From: Blepharisma japonicum
Lineage: Eukaryota; Ciliophora; Heterotrichea; Heterotrichida; Blepharismidae
Direction: 5' to 3'
Assembly: GCA_949751835.1 (NCBI GenBank)
Contig: CATKHK010000007.1
Coordinates: 310,001-374,000, forward strand
DNA: 64,000 nucleotides
Numbering within the stretch: the first letter of the stretch is position 1; each line of letters opens with the position of its first letter. The position numbers were made by a program, and so were the translations under genes. The notes below the pieces were generated by a model. The model did no database searches. It saw only the letters and a program-made list of their open reading frames with translations, and had not been told where the DNA came from. Positions 10,948 to 21,554 of the stretch are shown piece after piece.

Positions 10948-13131
10948 TTACTTTTGTTCTGGCCGCTTTGCCCTTAAAAACTTTCGATCAGGAAAAGCGC
11001 CTAAATTAAAAGTTCCTTGTGATGTATTTTGGGGAAATGGCTTATCAAAGGGGTTTTTTATTTCTTGAGAAGCCTTTGCAACCCCACTCATATTGATATC
11101 AAAATTAGAGATAGGAAAATTGGGTTTTGCTTGCTGATTTGATCCAGCTAATAAACTTTGAGGCTGATAAGTAATAGGAGGAATTGTAGGATACTGAATG
11201 TTTTTAATTAAAGGATCTGAAATTGAAGAGGTTTGATGGAAACTGCTTTTAAATGGCTTGGATGAAGATATTTGAGGAGCGCTGGCTGAGGCACCGAATA
11301 AATGAGGTAGAGAAGCTGAAGAAGAATTGATTGACAGAGCATTATTTATAGGCATAGGTTGGCTATATTCAATTGAGCTTGATGCTGAAGTTGCTGTAAG
11401 GCTTTGATATGGATTAATTCCAGTATTAAAAGAATTTGCTGCAGAAGAAGTCTTGCTAAATGGGTTGATAGAAGATGAGTTACTCTGGCCACCAAAAACA
11501 AATAAAGGCTTTGTATAATTTTTTTCACCATTGCTATTGACTACAGATGGCGATGACGATAAAAACGATTCTGACAAAAATGGATTTGAAGACGCTGCAG
11601 ACAGAAGATTAAACTTTGGCAATTGTCCTTTATCTTCCTCAATCTTCAAACCTGATTTATCTACCTCTAATATTTTATTGGTTTGCTCTGGCATTTTGAA
11701 TAAATTTGTAATTGGCGTGTTTTTGCCAGCTTCATCATTCTTTGACCTAAAAGGATTTAAAATAGAATCATTCTTAATGAAAAATTCAGGTTTCCCATGA
11801 TTTTCAGCTGCTTTCTTGTCAGAATCTTTAATATTCCCATCCTTGTCAAACTTCGGAGTAGAATCCTCAGTTTTTACAGATTCCATCTCAGCCTTTTCTT
11901 TTTCTTCATTTTCATTGATTTTTTCAAGTTCTTTATCACTTTTTACAGAAAATGAATTTGAATCATTCAATTTTTTTGGAGTAGGAGATACTGCACTTAA
12001 ATCTTGAGATTGGGCTCCAAAGCTCATTGCAGGTGATGAAGGCTCTTCATCATTTTGACTTTTAGACCGCGTGCTTGATTCTTCTGAAGATTTTTCTTTT
12101 TCTTCTTGTATGTTTTCTAATGTAATTGGTTTTGTGTCTTCTCTTATCATTTCCGCTAGCATTTGCCTATTTTCCTCTTTAAAAGGTTTTATTTCTACAG
12201 ATTCTTGTTTTGCTTCCTCTTTAAAAGTTTTAATTATTGCAGCTTCTCTTTCCAAATTTATTTGTAAATGTTGTGTTGACTCAGGCTTGGGTATCTGATT
12301 AACTATCTCATTCTTAAAATCGCAGGATTTAATTTTAATGAAATTCTGAATTTCTTTTTCATCATCACTAATGATTTTCACAGTATTAGCAATATTTTCT
12401 TTTTCCTTTTTCAATCTGATATTGCCATTTTTTTCTAGATCATTATTAAAATCACAGGATTGCAATTTAGTGAAATTCAGAATTTCTTCTTCTGAATCTT
12501 TAACTGTTATCACAATCTTCTTTATATTTTCTTCTTCCTTTTTCAATCTGCTTTTATCATTTTTTGGGGGCTCATTCTTGATTTGCCTAGCTGTTAGCTG
12601 GATCTGCATTTTTCTTCATGGCGGAATTTTAATTTTATTTTCAGGGATAATTGGCTTAAACGACTCTCTCTCTGCTGCAGTCAATTGCTCAGAATTTATC
12701 ACGCTCAGCATTACATTTTCTTCCTTTTTCAATCTTTTAGCTTGATTAGGCGTAATCTCTTCAAATGGCCGCTTTAGCTCAGAATCTCTAATCTGAAATC
12801 TTCCTGGGGTGGGGGCTGAAGTTCCGGTATCCTTATGAAGAGGCTTTGGCTGAGGGATACTATCTTCTATGAACTCAGAAATGGGATGAATTTTTTTCAG
12901 ACTTGAAAAAGCATCTCTTGAAATCACTCCTATTTGAGCGGGGGGGAAAATATAGTTTCACAAACTTAAACAAGCTGAACTTAAAGCAAATTTAGCACGT
13001 TTTATACCAGATTTTAATATAGAATAAGCTCCATCATTTTCAAAAAATGCACCTCCAGCTGATTCTGCTAATCGTCTTGTAATTTCACTATGCCGAGGCG
13101 ATAGAAATCTATAGCCAATTCTATGAGACAT
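10948..13131 (-). CDS. FG-rich nucleoporin-like protein (possible Nup50/Nup2/Nup153 type)
   Basis: 727 residues from ATG 13131 to TAA 10948-10950, with TGA at 12958 and 12616 read as Trp. The protein is mostly disordered. The C-terminal third is Ser/Asn/Pro-rich with scattered FG motifs (AMSFGAQSQ, KPLFVFGGQS, PHLFGASASA) and NPF motifs (INPFSK, SNPFLS, KNPFDKPF). The N-terminal third has basic NLS-like blocks (KRPFEEITPNQAKRLKKEE) and an imperfect tandem repeat around RLKKEEENIKK...SCDF. FG dipeptides bind transport receptors at nuclear pores. The gene is divergent from importin-alpha with only 63 nt between starts, which suits a nuclear-basket nucleoporin; assignment to Nup50/Nup2/Nup153 is inference. 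No Ran-binding domain is evident. Confidence 0.55.
12400..12609 (-). repeat. imperfect tandem protein-coding repeat in the FG-rich gene
   Basis: Two diverged copies of about 43 codons, RLKKEEENIKKIVITV...SCDFNN and RLKKEKENIANTVKII...SCDFKN, follow a shorter related block (KRLKKEENVMLSVI). Copies match in length and in the SCDF end; DNA identity is only partial, so the duplication is not recent. The second copy runs slightly past the left coordinate given. Confidence 0.55.
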
Positions 13132-13194
13132 CTTAATTATAACTATGAAGAAAATGAGGGTAATTTTATATAAAAATTTATAAAAAGGAGGGAA

Positions 13195-14778
13195 ATGATG
13201 CTTGTTCAGGATTACCGGTTCAAACATAGAAACGAGAAATTTCTACAAGGATTTAACGAAGAAGAAATGAAAATTAAGCATGAGAACTTTAATGTCGAGC
13301 TCAGAAGAAATAAAAGAGCTGAGAAAATGATGAAGAAGAGGAAAATAATTTCAGAAAACGCGGATAAAGAACAAGCGAATTTGTATAGAAATATAAGCCA
13401 AGATTTGCAGAGCTACTCTGCAGGACTTACAGATATGAATTTGAGTGATTTCGACAAGCTTAGCAGATTGACTGAAATAATTCATAGTAATCCGCCTATG
13501 AATGTTCTTACAGCTGCTTTGACAGCTATAAGGATCATGATATCTGTAGATAACCCGCCTGACATGGGGATTCTTATTCATTTGGATTTTCCTTTAAAGT
13601 GCATATCACTGCTAGACTATTCTAATGGCTCTGCTGTGGTAGGCGAAGCAGCTTGGACTATATGCAATATGGTTTCAGGTAAGCATGAATATGCTGAAGT
13701 TTTAGTAAATTTAAGCGTAATTCAAAGACTTATAAGGATTATTTCACCCGATTATCCATTAGTGTGTGAGCATGCAGTGTGAGCTATAAGTAACCTTTGT
13801 GGAGATTGCATAGAATTTGCTGCAGAAGTGCTGGAAAACGGGTATTTAGAGAAGATCATGAAAATAAAGCATATTTGAACGACACAAAATATGGAACTTG
13901 CGTCATTAGTTAATTGGAGTATTCACAATATTTCATTAAGAGCAAAAGATTTGAATCCAATTGGTATCATAAATGTTATAGAGATTGTTAAAGAATTGAT
14001 ATTAATTGACAATTTACAAATTTTTCATAGTTGTCTATGCATTTTGTCAAATATTGCAAACCTAGATAATGAGAAAATTCAGTTAATTGTGGATAATGAG
14101 TTTCATATATATGGGTTTGAAGGACTGAAATCAAATCAAAATTGCATCATTTATGACAGTCTAAAGTTTCTTGGCATTATTTGTTCAGGAAATCATGATC
14201 AAACACAAGTAATTCTTGACCTTGGGATCTTGGATATTATGGAAAATTTGATTGATAATGAATGCAATCAAATAGATGATGAAATTTATTTCACTCTTGG
14301 CAATATTGCTGCTGGAAACAGCAGCCAGCTTGAACTCTTGCAAAATCATAGGATTTTTAAACGCGCTATAAAAGGTTTAGCTCATAATTCTCCTAAATCT
14401 CGAAAAGAAGCAAGTTTTCTATTTTCAAACTTCTGCAAACAAGCTAGAAATCTCAACAAATTAGAGCTTGTCCAATTAAATATTTTTTCTTCAATATCTC
14501 AGGCATTAAACTTTAATGATCCTGACATCACAAACAACTGTTTAGATATAATTTATCGCATCTTTACAGCATGAAATGTCGAAAAATGCCTTATAAACTA
14601 CGATATCAAAGATCTATTTATTAGTATGGGCTGTTTATCGAAACTGGAAGCTTTAACAAGCCATATGAATGAAAGTATCTCTGCAATGTCTTTACATATC
14701 ATTAAGGAGATCTTTGAAAATAATGAGCCTGAGATAGTATTTGAAGATGATTCAGTGTTTGACGATGTCATTAATTAA
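13195..14778 (+). CDS. importin subunit alpha (karyopherin-alpha)
   Basis: 527 residues from ATG 13195 to TAA 14776-14778, with TGA at 13780, 13876 and 14572 decoded as Trp. The first makes the hallmark CEHAVWAISNLCGD, and the second falls before VNWSIHNIS, where armadillo repeats carry conserved W..N pairs. The N-terminus (YRFKHRNEKF then ELRRNKRAEKMMKKRK) is the importin-beta-binding domain, about residues 7-55. About ten ARM repeats follow (GEAAWTICNMVSGKHEYAEV, DDEIYFTLGNIAAGN). The protein recognises classical nuclear localisation signals and joins importin-beta. Length is typical. It shares a 63-nt promoter region with the FG-rich gene. Confidence 0.93.
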
Positions 14779-14844
14779 CTATAATTAATTCTTAGATAAG
14801 AGAGTGTGAGTTCCTTTATAGCCGCCAATAAGAAAATATTTTAA

Positions 14845-15747
14845 ATGGAAAGCAAAAGTGAGTACCTGCTCAAAAAAGAAGCTGAACTGAGGCGCATAAA
14901 TGACGAACTTGAAGCTGAGTTTCAACGAGCACAAATGGAACAAGATATAGATTACCCTTTGTCTGATAATAAACCTTCAAAAGATATTCAAGATAGTTAT
15001 GATTATGAAGAAGAGGAAGTTGAAGATAAGCAGGAAGAAGATTATAAGGAAGAAGAAGATTCAAAAGAAAAAGAATTCGATACTGGATATTATCAGCCTC
15101 AAGAGCTTGGAGCTTTACAAGAAGATTTATCTGAAGCCCAATCAATCATTAAATTTCAAAAAGCAAGAATCCAAGCTTTGCAGGAAGAACTTAATGAAGC
15201 AATGTCAACGATTAATGACCAAGCCCAGCAAATTGAAAACTTGCAAGGCTATAACCAAGCTGTCTCAGAAGACACCAAAAAACATTCTCAGCAGCTTCAA
15301 ATCATGTCGCAAAATTTTGAAAAAATGAAAAAGCAGTTCAACGAAGCTCAGCAGAAAAATAATTTACTTGAAAAACAAATAGTTGAGCTTGATAAAGAAA
15401 ATTCTCTACTAAAAGCCAGTGAAAAACGTTCCTCAAAGGATGCATCTTCTAGGGATGTAAGACTTAATAGACTGATTGAAGAGGTAGAAAGGTATAAAAA
15501 TCAAATAAAAGAGCTAAAAGCTAATGAAGGAGACACTAATGAAAGAAGCAGAAAAGAAATTGAAAGATTGAACCAAGATAATAAAAGATTAGAAAGGCAG
15601 AAAACTGAAATTTTGACTGCATTTAAAAAACAATTAAAGTTGATTGATATTTTGAAGAGGCAAAAAATACATTTAGAAGGAGCAAGATTATTGGCGTTTA
15701 CTGAAGAAGAATTTATGAAAACATTGGAGTTAGGTGATAAGCTTTAA
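14845..15747 (+). CDS. TEX9: TEX9-like coiled-coil protein
   Basis: 300 residues, uninterrupted. The N-terminus LLKKEAELRRINDELEAEFQ and the C-terminus LKRQKIHLEGARLLAFTEEE, then FMKTLELGDKL, match the two conserved ends of TEX9 (testis-expressed 9), a coiled-coil protein found mainly in ciliated organisms. Between them are an acidic low-complexity block (YDYEEEEVEDKQEEDYKEEE) and a long coiled coil from about residue 85 to 275. I match the family from memory of its C-terminal signature. A role at basal bodies or centriolar satellites is an inference. The gene is convergent with delta-COP, 39 nt apart. Confidence 0.7.
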   Translation: MESKSEYLLKKEAELRRINDELEAEFQRAQMEQDIDYPLSDNKPSKDIQDSYDYEEEEVEDKQEEDYKEEEDSKEKEFDTGYYQPQELGALQEDLSEAQSIIKFQKARIQALQEELNEAMSTINDQAQQIENLQGYNQAVSEDTKKHSQQLQIMSQNFEKMKKQFNEAQQKNNLLEKQIVELDKENSLLKASEKRSSKDASSRDVRLNRLIEEVERYKNQIKELKANEGDTNERSRKEIERLNQDNKRLERQKTEILTAFKKQLKLIDILKRQKIHLEGARLLAFTEEEFMKTLELGDKL

Positions 15748-15786
15748 TAACTTTAATTATAAGAAGATTAATCTGCGCATATGAAA

Positions 15787-16509
15787 TTATGCATCACCTC
15801 TGTTTTTCTTCCCCTTTGTAGCTAAGACCATACCTTTTGTGGGTTTCTTGGGCGAGATTTGTGTAGTTTGGGTGTTTTGGGTACTATTTTCACTCACTGT
15901 AGGGCTTGGTATGCTTGGAACTTCTGGCCTGGTCATATATTCTGGTTCTTCTTGAACGCTTCTTCTTTCTCTTTTTCTTTCTTTGTCTTCTACAGCTCTC
16001 TTTTTATCGAGTTCTGACTGTTTTCTTTTTGCTAATTCTTTAGCTTCCTGCATCATTGCTTTTTGTTTTTCTTTATGAAGCTTTTCTTCAGCGCTTTCCA
16101 TTTCGCAATAAGTCAGCATTTGGCCTAGTGTAATACTTTCTCTATAGCCTTGAGAAATCACATCATCGAATGCCCATACAATTTCGAATGAATTTTTCAA
16201 GATATTGCCTTCGTCCAATCCAAAGGGGCAATAGTGCTGGATTATCTTTGATAGAAGACGAAGAGTTTCCAGATCTTCTACAATGTTGCTGTCTTTAGAT
16301 GTAGTGAGGACGAGATATAAATCTTCAAATGGGAGATAAACAAAGCGAGCAGATTCATTCTCTATGAAAGTGTGCTGAACGTTTGGGTCTATCATACGGA
16401 CAAATGAATTTAGGAGACCTTCGATATGTCCTTTTGAGATTTCAAGAAATTGCCTTGCGAGAAGAATTCTCCCATTCTTGGTGACTAGGCCAGCCGATAT
16501 TACCACCAT
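15787..16509 (-). CDS. coatomer subunit delta, short form lacking the mu-homology domain
   Basis: 240 residues ending at a true TAA (15787-15789). Residues 1-140 form the delta-COP longin domain (MVVISAGLVTKNGRILLARQ, NVQHTFIENESARFVYLP, SNIVEDLETLRLLSKII). A helical charged linker (HKEKQKAMMQEAKELAKRKQ) and a Pro/Ser/Thr stretch follow, ending KPTKGMVLATKGKKN, which corresponds to the linker motif just before the C-terminal half of delta-COP. Normal delta-COP is about 500 residues and ends in a mu-homology domain, which is missing here; only 39 nt separate this stop from the next gene. No 15-16 nt intron with the usual A can bypass the stop. The longin domain should still allow assembly with beta-COP in the COPI coat. 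Confidence 0.85.
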   Translation of the reverse strand: MVVISAGLVTKNGRILLARQFLEISKGHIEGLLNSFVRMIDPNVQHTFIENESARFVYLPFEDLYLVLTTSKDSNIVEDLETLRLLSKIIQHYCPFGLDEGNILKNSFEIVWAFDDVISQGYRESITLGQMLTYCEMESAEEKLHKEKQKAMMQEAKELAKRKQSELDKKRAVEDKERKRERRSVQEEPEYMTRPEVPSIPSPTVSENSTQNTQTTQISPKKPTKGMVLATKGKKNRGDA

Positions 16510-16895
16510 TTTAATTAGACAAAGTAAAATATGAAAAATTGAAAATTCATTGATAAGAACGTCAACTTTTGATGAGCTAATGCAGCAAGATTCTATATTA
16601 ATTTGAACTATCCTTATATTTATAAAATATTTATTTACAATTATTAACTTTTTAAGTATGCTAAAATTAATTTCTGAATATAAAATATTAATAAATAAGC
16701 TAAAAATCTTTAAAGCTTTAAAATATTAGGTTAAAAATCTCATTAGCATAATTCTTATTTATTATACACCCACGAGGAAATAATAATGTGATTAAATGTT
16801 TTATACCCTGGAATTAAAAGATAATTATATTTAAGATCTTAGGTATATCTAAATTCTTTTTTATTATCATTATTTCTGACATTATTATAAAAAAT
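16510..16895. other. intergenic spacer between divergent genes
   Basis: 386 nt, very AT-rich. TATAA stands 10 nt before the ATG of the right-hand gene. Otherwise nothing recognisable. Confidence 0.55.
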
Positions 16896-17279
16896 ATGTC
16901 AGACTGTTTAGATCTGTTGCCGCAGATTCGTGATCCTCGCAATATCAGAAGGAGGAATCGAAATTTCAAGAAAAGGTGGAATTTCAAAGAATCTGTAATT
17001 AGAAATCAACACATGGAATTCAGAAATCGCCAAAGAGCTAAAGCTGATGAAGAAAAAAAATCCTCAAAACAAATGAAAAGAGAACAAGAAGAATTCCAAG
17101 CAATTCAGGATGCTTACAAAGCAAAGATTGCTTTGAGGGATCTTGGGAATCTTAAGAAATTGGCAACAGAAGGTAGAGATAACAGCCAATTGAGAAAAAT
17201 TAAAATTGAAAACTTGGCAATAAGGAGAGAGGAGCTGCAGAGAAAGAAGTATTTTGAATATTTAATTTCTGCTTATTAA
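16896..17279 (+). CDS. small basic helical protein, unknown
   Basis: 127 residues, no TGA or intron. Strongly basic at the N-terminus (RDPRNIRRRNRNFKKRWNF), then helical and Lys/Glu-rich (EEKKSSKQMKREQEEFQAIQ) to the end. No domain recognised. Basic charge and a single long helix would suit a nucleic-acid- or microtubule-associated protein, which is speculation. TATAA lies just upstream of the start. Confidence 0.65.
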   Translation: MSDCLDLLPQIRDPRNIRRRNRNFKKRWNFKESVIRNQHMEFRNRQRAKADEEKKSSKQMKREQEEFQAIQDAYKAKIALRDLGNLKKLATEGRDNSQLRKIKIENLAIRREELQRKKYFEYLISAY

Positions 17280-17494
17280 TCCTTATTAAGGTGAGGATTT
17301 ATAGAAACTGTTGGCATCTGGCAGAGTTTTCATAACTGCCATAGTGTTAATAATCTAAAAATTATTTCTTTAATATTTGTTTACCATAATTCAAGCTTTG
17401 TTATTAATAATAGTAATGTGTATTATTCATAATTTTCTTACCTATGTAAAAAAAAGCACTTTCATTTAAAATAATCTCAAAATTTTAATTTAGA

Positions 17495-18994
17495 CTACAT
17501 GAATTCAATGTGCATCTCAACAAGCTGGACTAGGCTCCTCAAAGAAGAGTCCAGTTTCTTTTCTTTATCTTCATAAATATTTAGTTTTTTCCTCAAATCT
17601 CGTCCTTCCAACTCAAGTTGGCTTGCTTTCGACTTTAGTTCTGAAATCGTTTTTTTGTGTTTCTCGATTTCTTCGTCCAAAATTTTTTGCTTTTCCTCAA
17701 GAGGGGTCAGCTTTCTAGGTGGCTTTGGGATTAAACTCTGTACGTTTGGCACTGCAATCCACCCTTTTTTCTTCCATTTTTCTGTAGATGTGTCAAGGAT
17801 TTTTTCTTCCTTATTAGGAAGGAGCATGCTGATGCTCAAACTTGTGAGGACTTTGGTCTTATTTGGGTCATTTATTACTCCGTCAAATGATAGGTCTAGG
17901 TTAAAAGGAGAAATCGACCTAGAGTTTGAAGCCTTTTCATCAAAAGAAATATCACTTTGTTCAGGGGAATCTATATATAAGGTAGACGTATTATTTTTGA
18001 TTGCATGTGTAGCGTCTAAATGGTCTGAGTATTTTTCCACAAAGGTCATTCCTCTTCGAACTCTATTACATTTTGAATTCGATATAGAAATTATTTTTTT
18101 GGATTTCTCATTAGAAATTTGCGTTTTTAGCCTATTGATTTTTACATCAAAAGCATCTGCATTAGACCCTGAAGCTGCTTTTCGGAGTTCTAAAGTTTTT
18201 AATTGCTCTTGCAATTGATCAATGTTTGAATCGAACATATCCCCTTGGAAAGACGACCAGCCCCCTTTGGAGCTTGAAATTGATATTTCTGGGGTTGTTG
18301 GTGTGTTTCTATTTTGAGTAAAAGGATTTTCTAAAAGGAGAGACTTGCTTTTACTCAGGGAAAATTTTCTAGGGGAGTAATCTTCTTCCCAATTTCTTAC
18401 GTATGGGGATATTGGTGTAATTGGCCTTTCATCATTGGCTTCTTTATGAGCTATGATATCAGCCAATAAATTTGTAATTTGCTCCTTGAATTTATTTTCT
18501 TCTTCTTTCCTTTTATTCATAACCCTTTGATAGCACTCTTTTTGCCTGATAATTTTTAATTTTTCGTCTTTTATAAGTAGCGCTTCTTTCTTCAATTCTG
18601 CTTCTCTTTCATCAAGTAATTCATTTCTTTTTATTAAATCAAGCTCTTTTTCTGACAGTTCGGCAACTTTTTTCTTATAATAAGCTTTTATTTCTTCAAC
18701 TTCTTGGACAAGTCATTTTCTCATCAGGTCATAATCTTGCTTTGAATAAGAATTCATTTCATAATCAGCAGTATCTTGAGTGCTCAAAACAGTAGTAAAA
18801 CTTGAGTTAAGATCTACAAATTCCCCATTATTTGTTTTACCAAAATCTGGTCGATCTAATAAATTTATGCCAGATCCATTGGAACTCTTTGATAAATTAG
18901 ATGGAGATAAGAGTTTTGGACTTGAAATTTTAAAACATCTGTCATCAAAAATGAATCTTTGAGGATCTTCGCTGAATAGCTTCTTTTTAGACAT
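17495..18994 (-). CDS. coiled-coil protein, paralogue of the 43083-45116 gene
   Basis: 499 residues from ATG 18994 to TAG 17495-17497, with TGA at 18713 read as Trp. Coiled coils flank a Ser-rich disordered middle: one near residues 95-170 (DEREAELKKEALLIKDEKLK) and one at the C-terminus (EEKQKILDEEIEKHKKTISE). The centre carries NADAFDVKINRLKTQIS, which closely matches NADSVVIKINRIKTQLS in the coiled-coil gene at 43083-45116; both also end in a coiled coil. The two probably descend from a common ancestor. Function unknown; a cytoskeletal role is likely but not shown. Confidence 0.72.
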
Positions 18995-20334
18995 AGATTT
19001 ATTTAAATATATGATAATGCTAGAATTATTGCAGGCTTCCAAATTATTAGGTAAAAGATCAGTTAATCGAAGAATTCAAAATACTGCATTAGGAGAATAA
19101 AAGCTGCTTATGAGTTGAGATCAGAAATTTTGGGGCTGGACCAGTTAACGAATAGTTTATAATTACTTAATTACTGATAAATTTTTATAAAATTGGAGAG
19201 AGCTCGGGATAAAGTAGGTCATTTTTTAATAATAATTCAAATTTAATAGTTATCGATTTTATTTCCTTATCTTCATTTTTCTCAAAATTTCATATTCATT
19301 TTATTTAGAATGATTTGAATTTGATTGGACATTCATTTTTATAGTAATTATTTAAAATATTAAAATTGGTATAGATTTGATTTGCTAAAAGTTTTACGTT
19401 TGGTATTTGTTTTTTCCCAATTGTAAATTAAGTCTTTGAGAGCAATTGACATTTGCATCATTTAACCAAATAAATTGAAAATTATTGATTAGGCTTATCA
19501 TTAAATCAAAGAAGGGTATTAAAGACCTTAAGCACTTCTTAACTTGAATAAGAAAACTGATATAAATCATTTGGAAATCTTCAGATTATTTGCTCAATTG
19601 TTTCATAGATTAAATTAAATCCTAAAATTTACTAATTAATGATTATAATTAAAATTATGATTAAATTGTTATGTAGTTTTATAAATTTATAACTTATATT
19701 AAATATCAATACTTTACTCTTCGTGTTAAAAGTTATTCATAATTGATAAGGCTTAATGTGTTTATTAAATCAAAATGAAGTAAGAATAAATATTTAATTA
19801 TAATAGCTATGATATTTTTGTAAAATTTCTAACAGTTTAATAAATTCTATATCTCCCAGCATTTAACAATGAAAAAATTAACTGAAACGATGTGAGTTCG
19901 AAAAGACTTATATTGAAGAAAAAAATATTAAGCTGCTAATAAAAAGCTTATAGATGATATGAATATTAGAGATCAAGAATATGCATAGAGAGTGTGCCAA
20001 AAGAAAATTAAAACGATATAGAGAAAAAAATAGTCAAATTTAAATTGAAAGTACGAGAAATGAGAAAGCAAGAAAGTTTGATCATAAGCTGCAAACAGAT
20101 CCTGAAAAGAAAAATACAAAACACCAAGAACTGCTAAAAAGTAGAGAGAAAGAAGCAAAGGTTAGAGAAATAAGTTAAGCAAAGAAATCTCGATGGGAGT
20201 TTGGTAGAAGCTAAAATCATAAAATAAAAAATAAAATAAAGATAATTTTTCTATAGACAATCTTAAGCCGGGATATATTGATATATTATCCAATTTTTAT
20301 CCTAACCATACATCAATATACTAATATTAATTAA
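18995..20334. other. long intergenic region, partly a possible gene relic
   Basis: 1340 nt, the longest gene-poor stretch in the window. The left 900 nt is plain AT-rich sequence with stops in all frames. The right part (about 19870-20220) is purine-rich on the + strand and looks like decayed coding DNA (separate entry). Confidence 0.6.
19954..20214 (+). pseudogene. possible decayed coding fragment
   Basis: One frame gives protein-like text (MHRECAKRKLKRYREKNSQI; FDHKLQTDPEKKNTKHQELL; KSREKEAKVREIS) in three pieces separated by TAA codons, with TGA read as Trp near the start. No GT...AG of 15-16 nt removes the stops. Charged, helical composition resembles the real coiled-coil proteins nearby. 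It may be a dead gene piece or purine-rich chance sequence. No family recognised. Confidence 0.3.
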
Positions 20335-21483
20335 ATGGGAAAGTGCGTATCAAAGCCAAAAAAATCGCGAAAATCATATAATCTCCCCCAGCCAAAAAAT
20401 GAAGAAGAAAAATTCATCCCAAAGCCTAAAAATTCTGTATCTCCAATTTCATCATGCTCTGATATTAAAATATCTTGTCGCAAGCGAAACATAGAAAACT
20501 TAGAAACACAGGAAGATCAATCATCTGTTCACAAATCAATAAGTTCTTCATCTCTTCCCTTCTCCTCCTTCGAAATGAGTTCAGGAATGCAAGAAAATCC
20601 TTCAATTCAAATATCTCATTTAAAAACTGCGTCAAAAATCTCAATGGATTTTAATCAGCTTTCAAAAGTCAGTACTGAACATAAAATGCTTAAGAAAATT
20701 GCAAAACGACTAAACGAATTAGTGAGAGCTTATCATCGTGAAAGAAATTACTTTCCTTCTATTGAGTTGCTGCAATTAATTAGTGAAATTTATTTACATT
20801 TAGGGATGTATAGAGAATATAATACAAGTATTGGGGATTTGATTTTAGCTGTAGTCATAGATGGGGAAAATGCAATTGGGAGTAAGCTACCTGTCTTGAT
20901 TGAGCCTATTGATGATAGAACAAAATTATTGGTTTCGGCTTGGAAGTTTTTTATTGATAATGAAAGGGAAATAGAGGAAGAAAATTTGAGGAATATTGGA
21001 GTTTTTGATATAGCAGATTTAATTGAAATGGCTGAGAAATTGGACACAGCTTGCATAAATACGGTAGAGTTACCAGAGGCATTAATAAATATTGGTCATA
21101 TTTTTAGAATTTGATTAGGCTCTCCTGAAGAAGCTTTAAATTTTTATGAAGAAGCAATGATGGTTGAACCAGAGAATGCCTGCATCAATTTTTATCTTGG
21201 ACTAACTTATAAAGCTCTCAATGATTGAAAATCTGCAATTAGTCAGTACCAGCTTGGGATTAATAAAAATCCAATGTACTGTGATTGCTATTTTAATCTT
21301 GGAAATATTTATTTAGAAGAAGAAAACGACTTGAAAATGGCTGAACAAAATTATTTAATTGCTTTAGATCTATGCCATAACATACATAATTGCTTAGTAA
21401 CTCCTGATAAAATTAATTCGATGCTGGAAAAGGTGTATATGCTAAATCATATATCAATTTCAGAAGATTCAGAAAAGTGTTAA
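20335..21483 (+). CDS. N-myristoylated TPR protein
   Basis: 382 residues from ATG 20335 to TAA, with TGA at 21112 and 21226 as Trp. The N-terminus MGKCVSKPKKSRKS has a myristoylation Gly2, a palmitoylatable Cys4 and a basic cluster, the usual layout for plasma-membrane or ciliary-membrane anchoring. Residues 20-115 are Ser-rich and disordered. The rest is helical and ends in three tetratricopeptide-like repeats (PEALINIGHIFRIW, AISQYQLGINKNPMYCDCYF, NLGNIYLEEENDLKMAEQNY). TPRs mediate protein contacts, so a membrane-tethered adaptor is likely. Partners unknown. Confidence 0.75.
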
Positions 21484-21554
21484 TTGTTTATAATAATTTA
21501 TTTTTGATCATTTTTTTTAATAATGATAAATAAAATAAGAATCATTGGTGTGAA

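Noticed and set aside
15760-15800. A mini-intron extending delta-COP past its TAA
   Set aside because: The nearest GT...AG is about 25 nt and off the pattern; the mu-homology domain is not encoded beyond it anyway.
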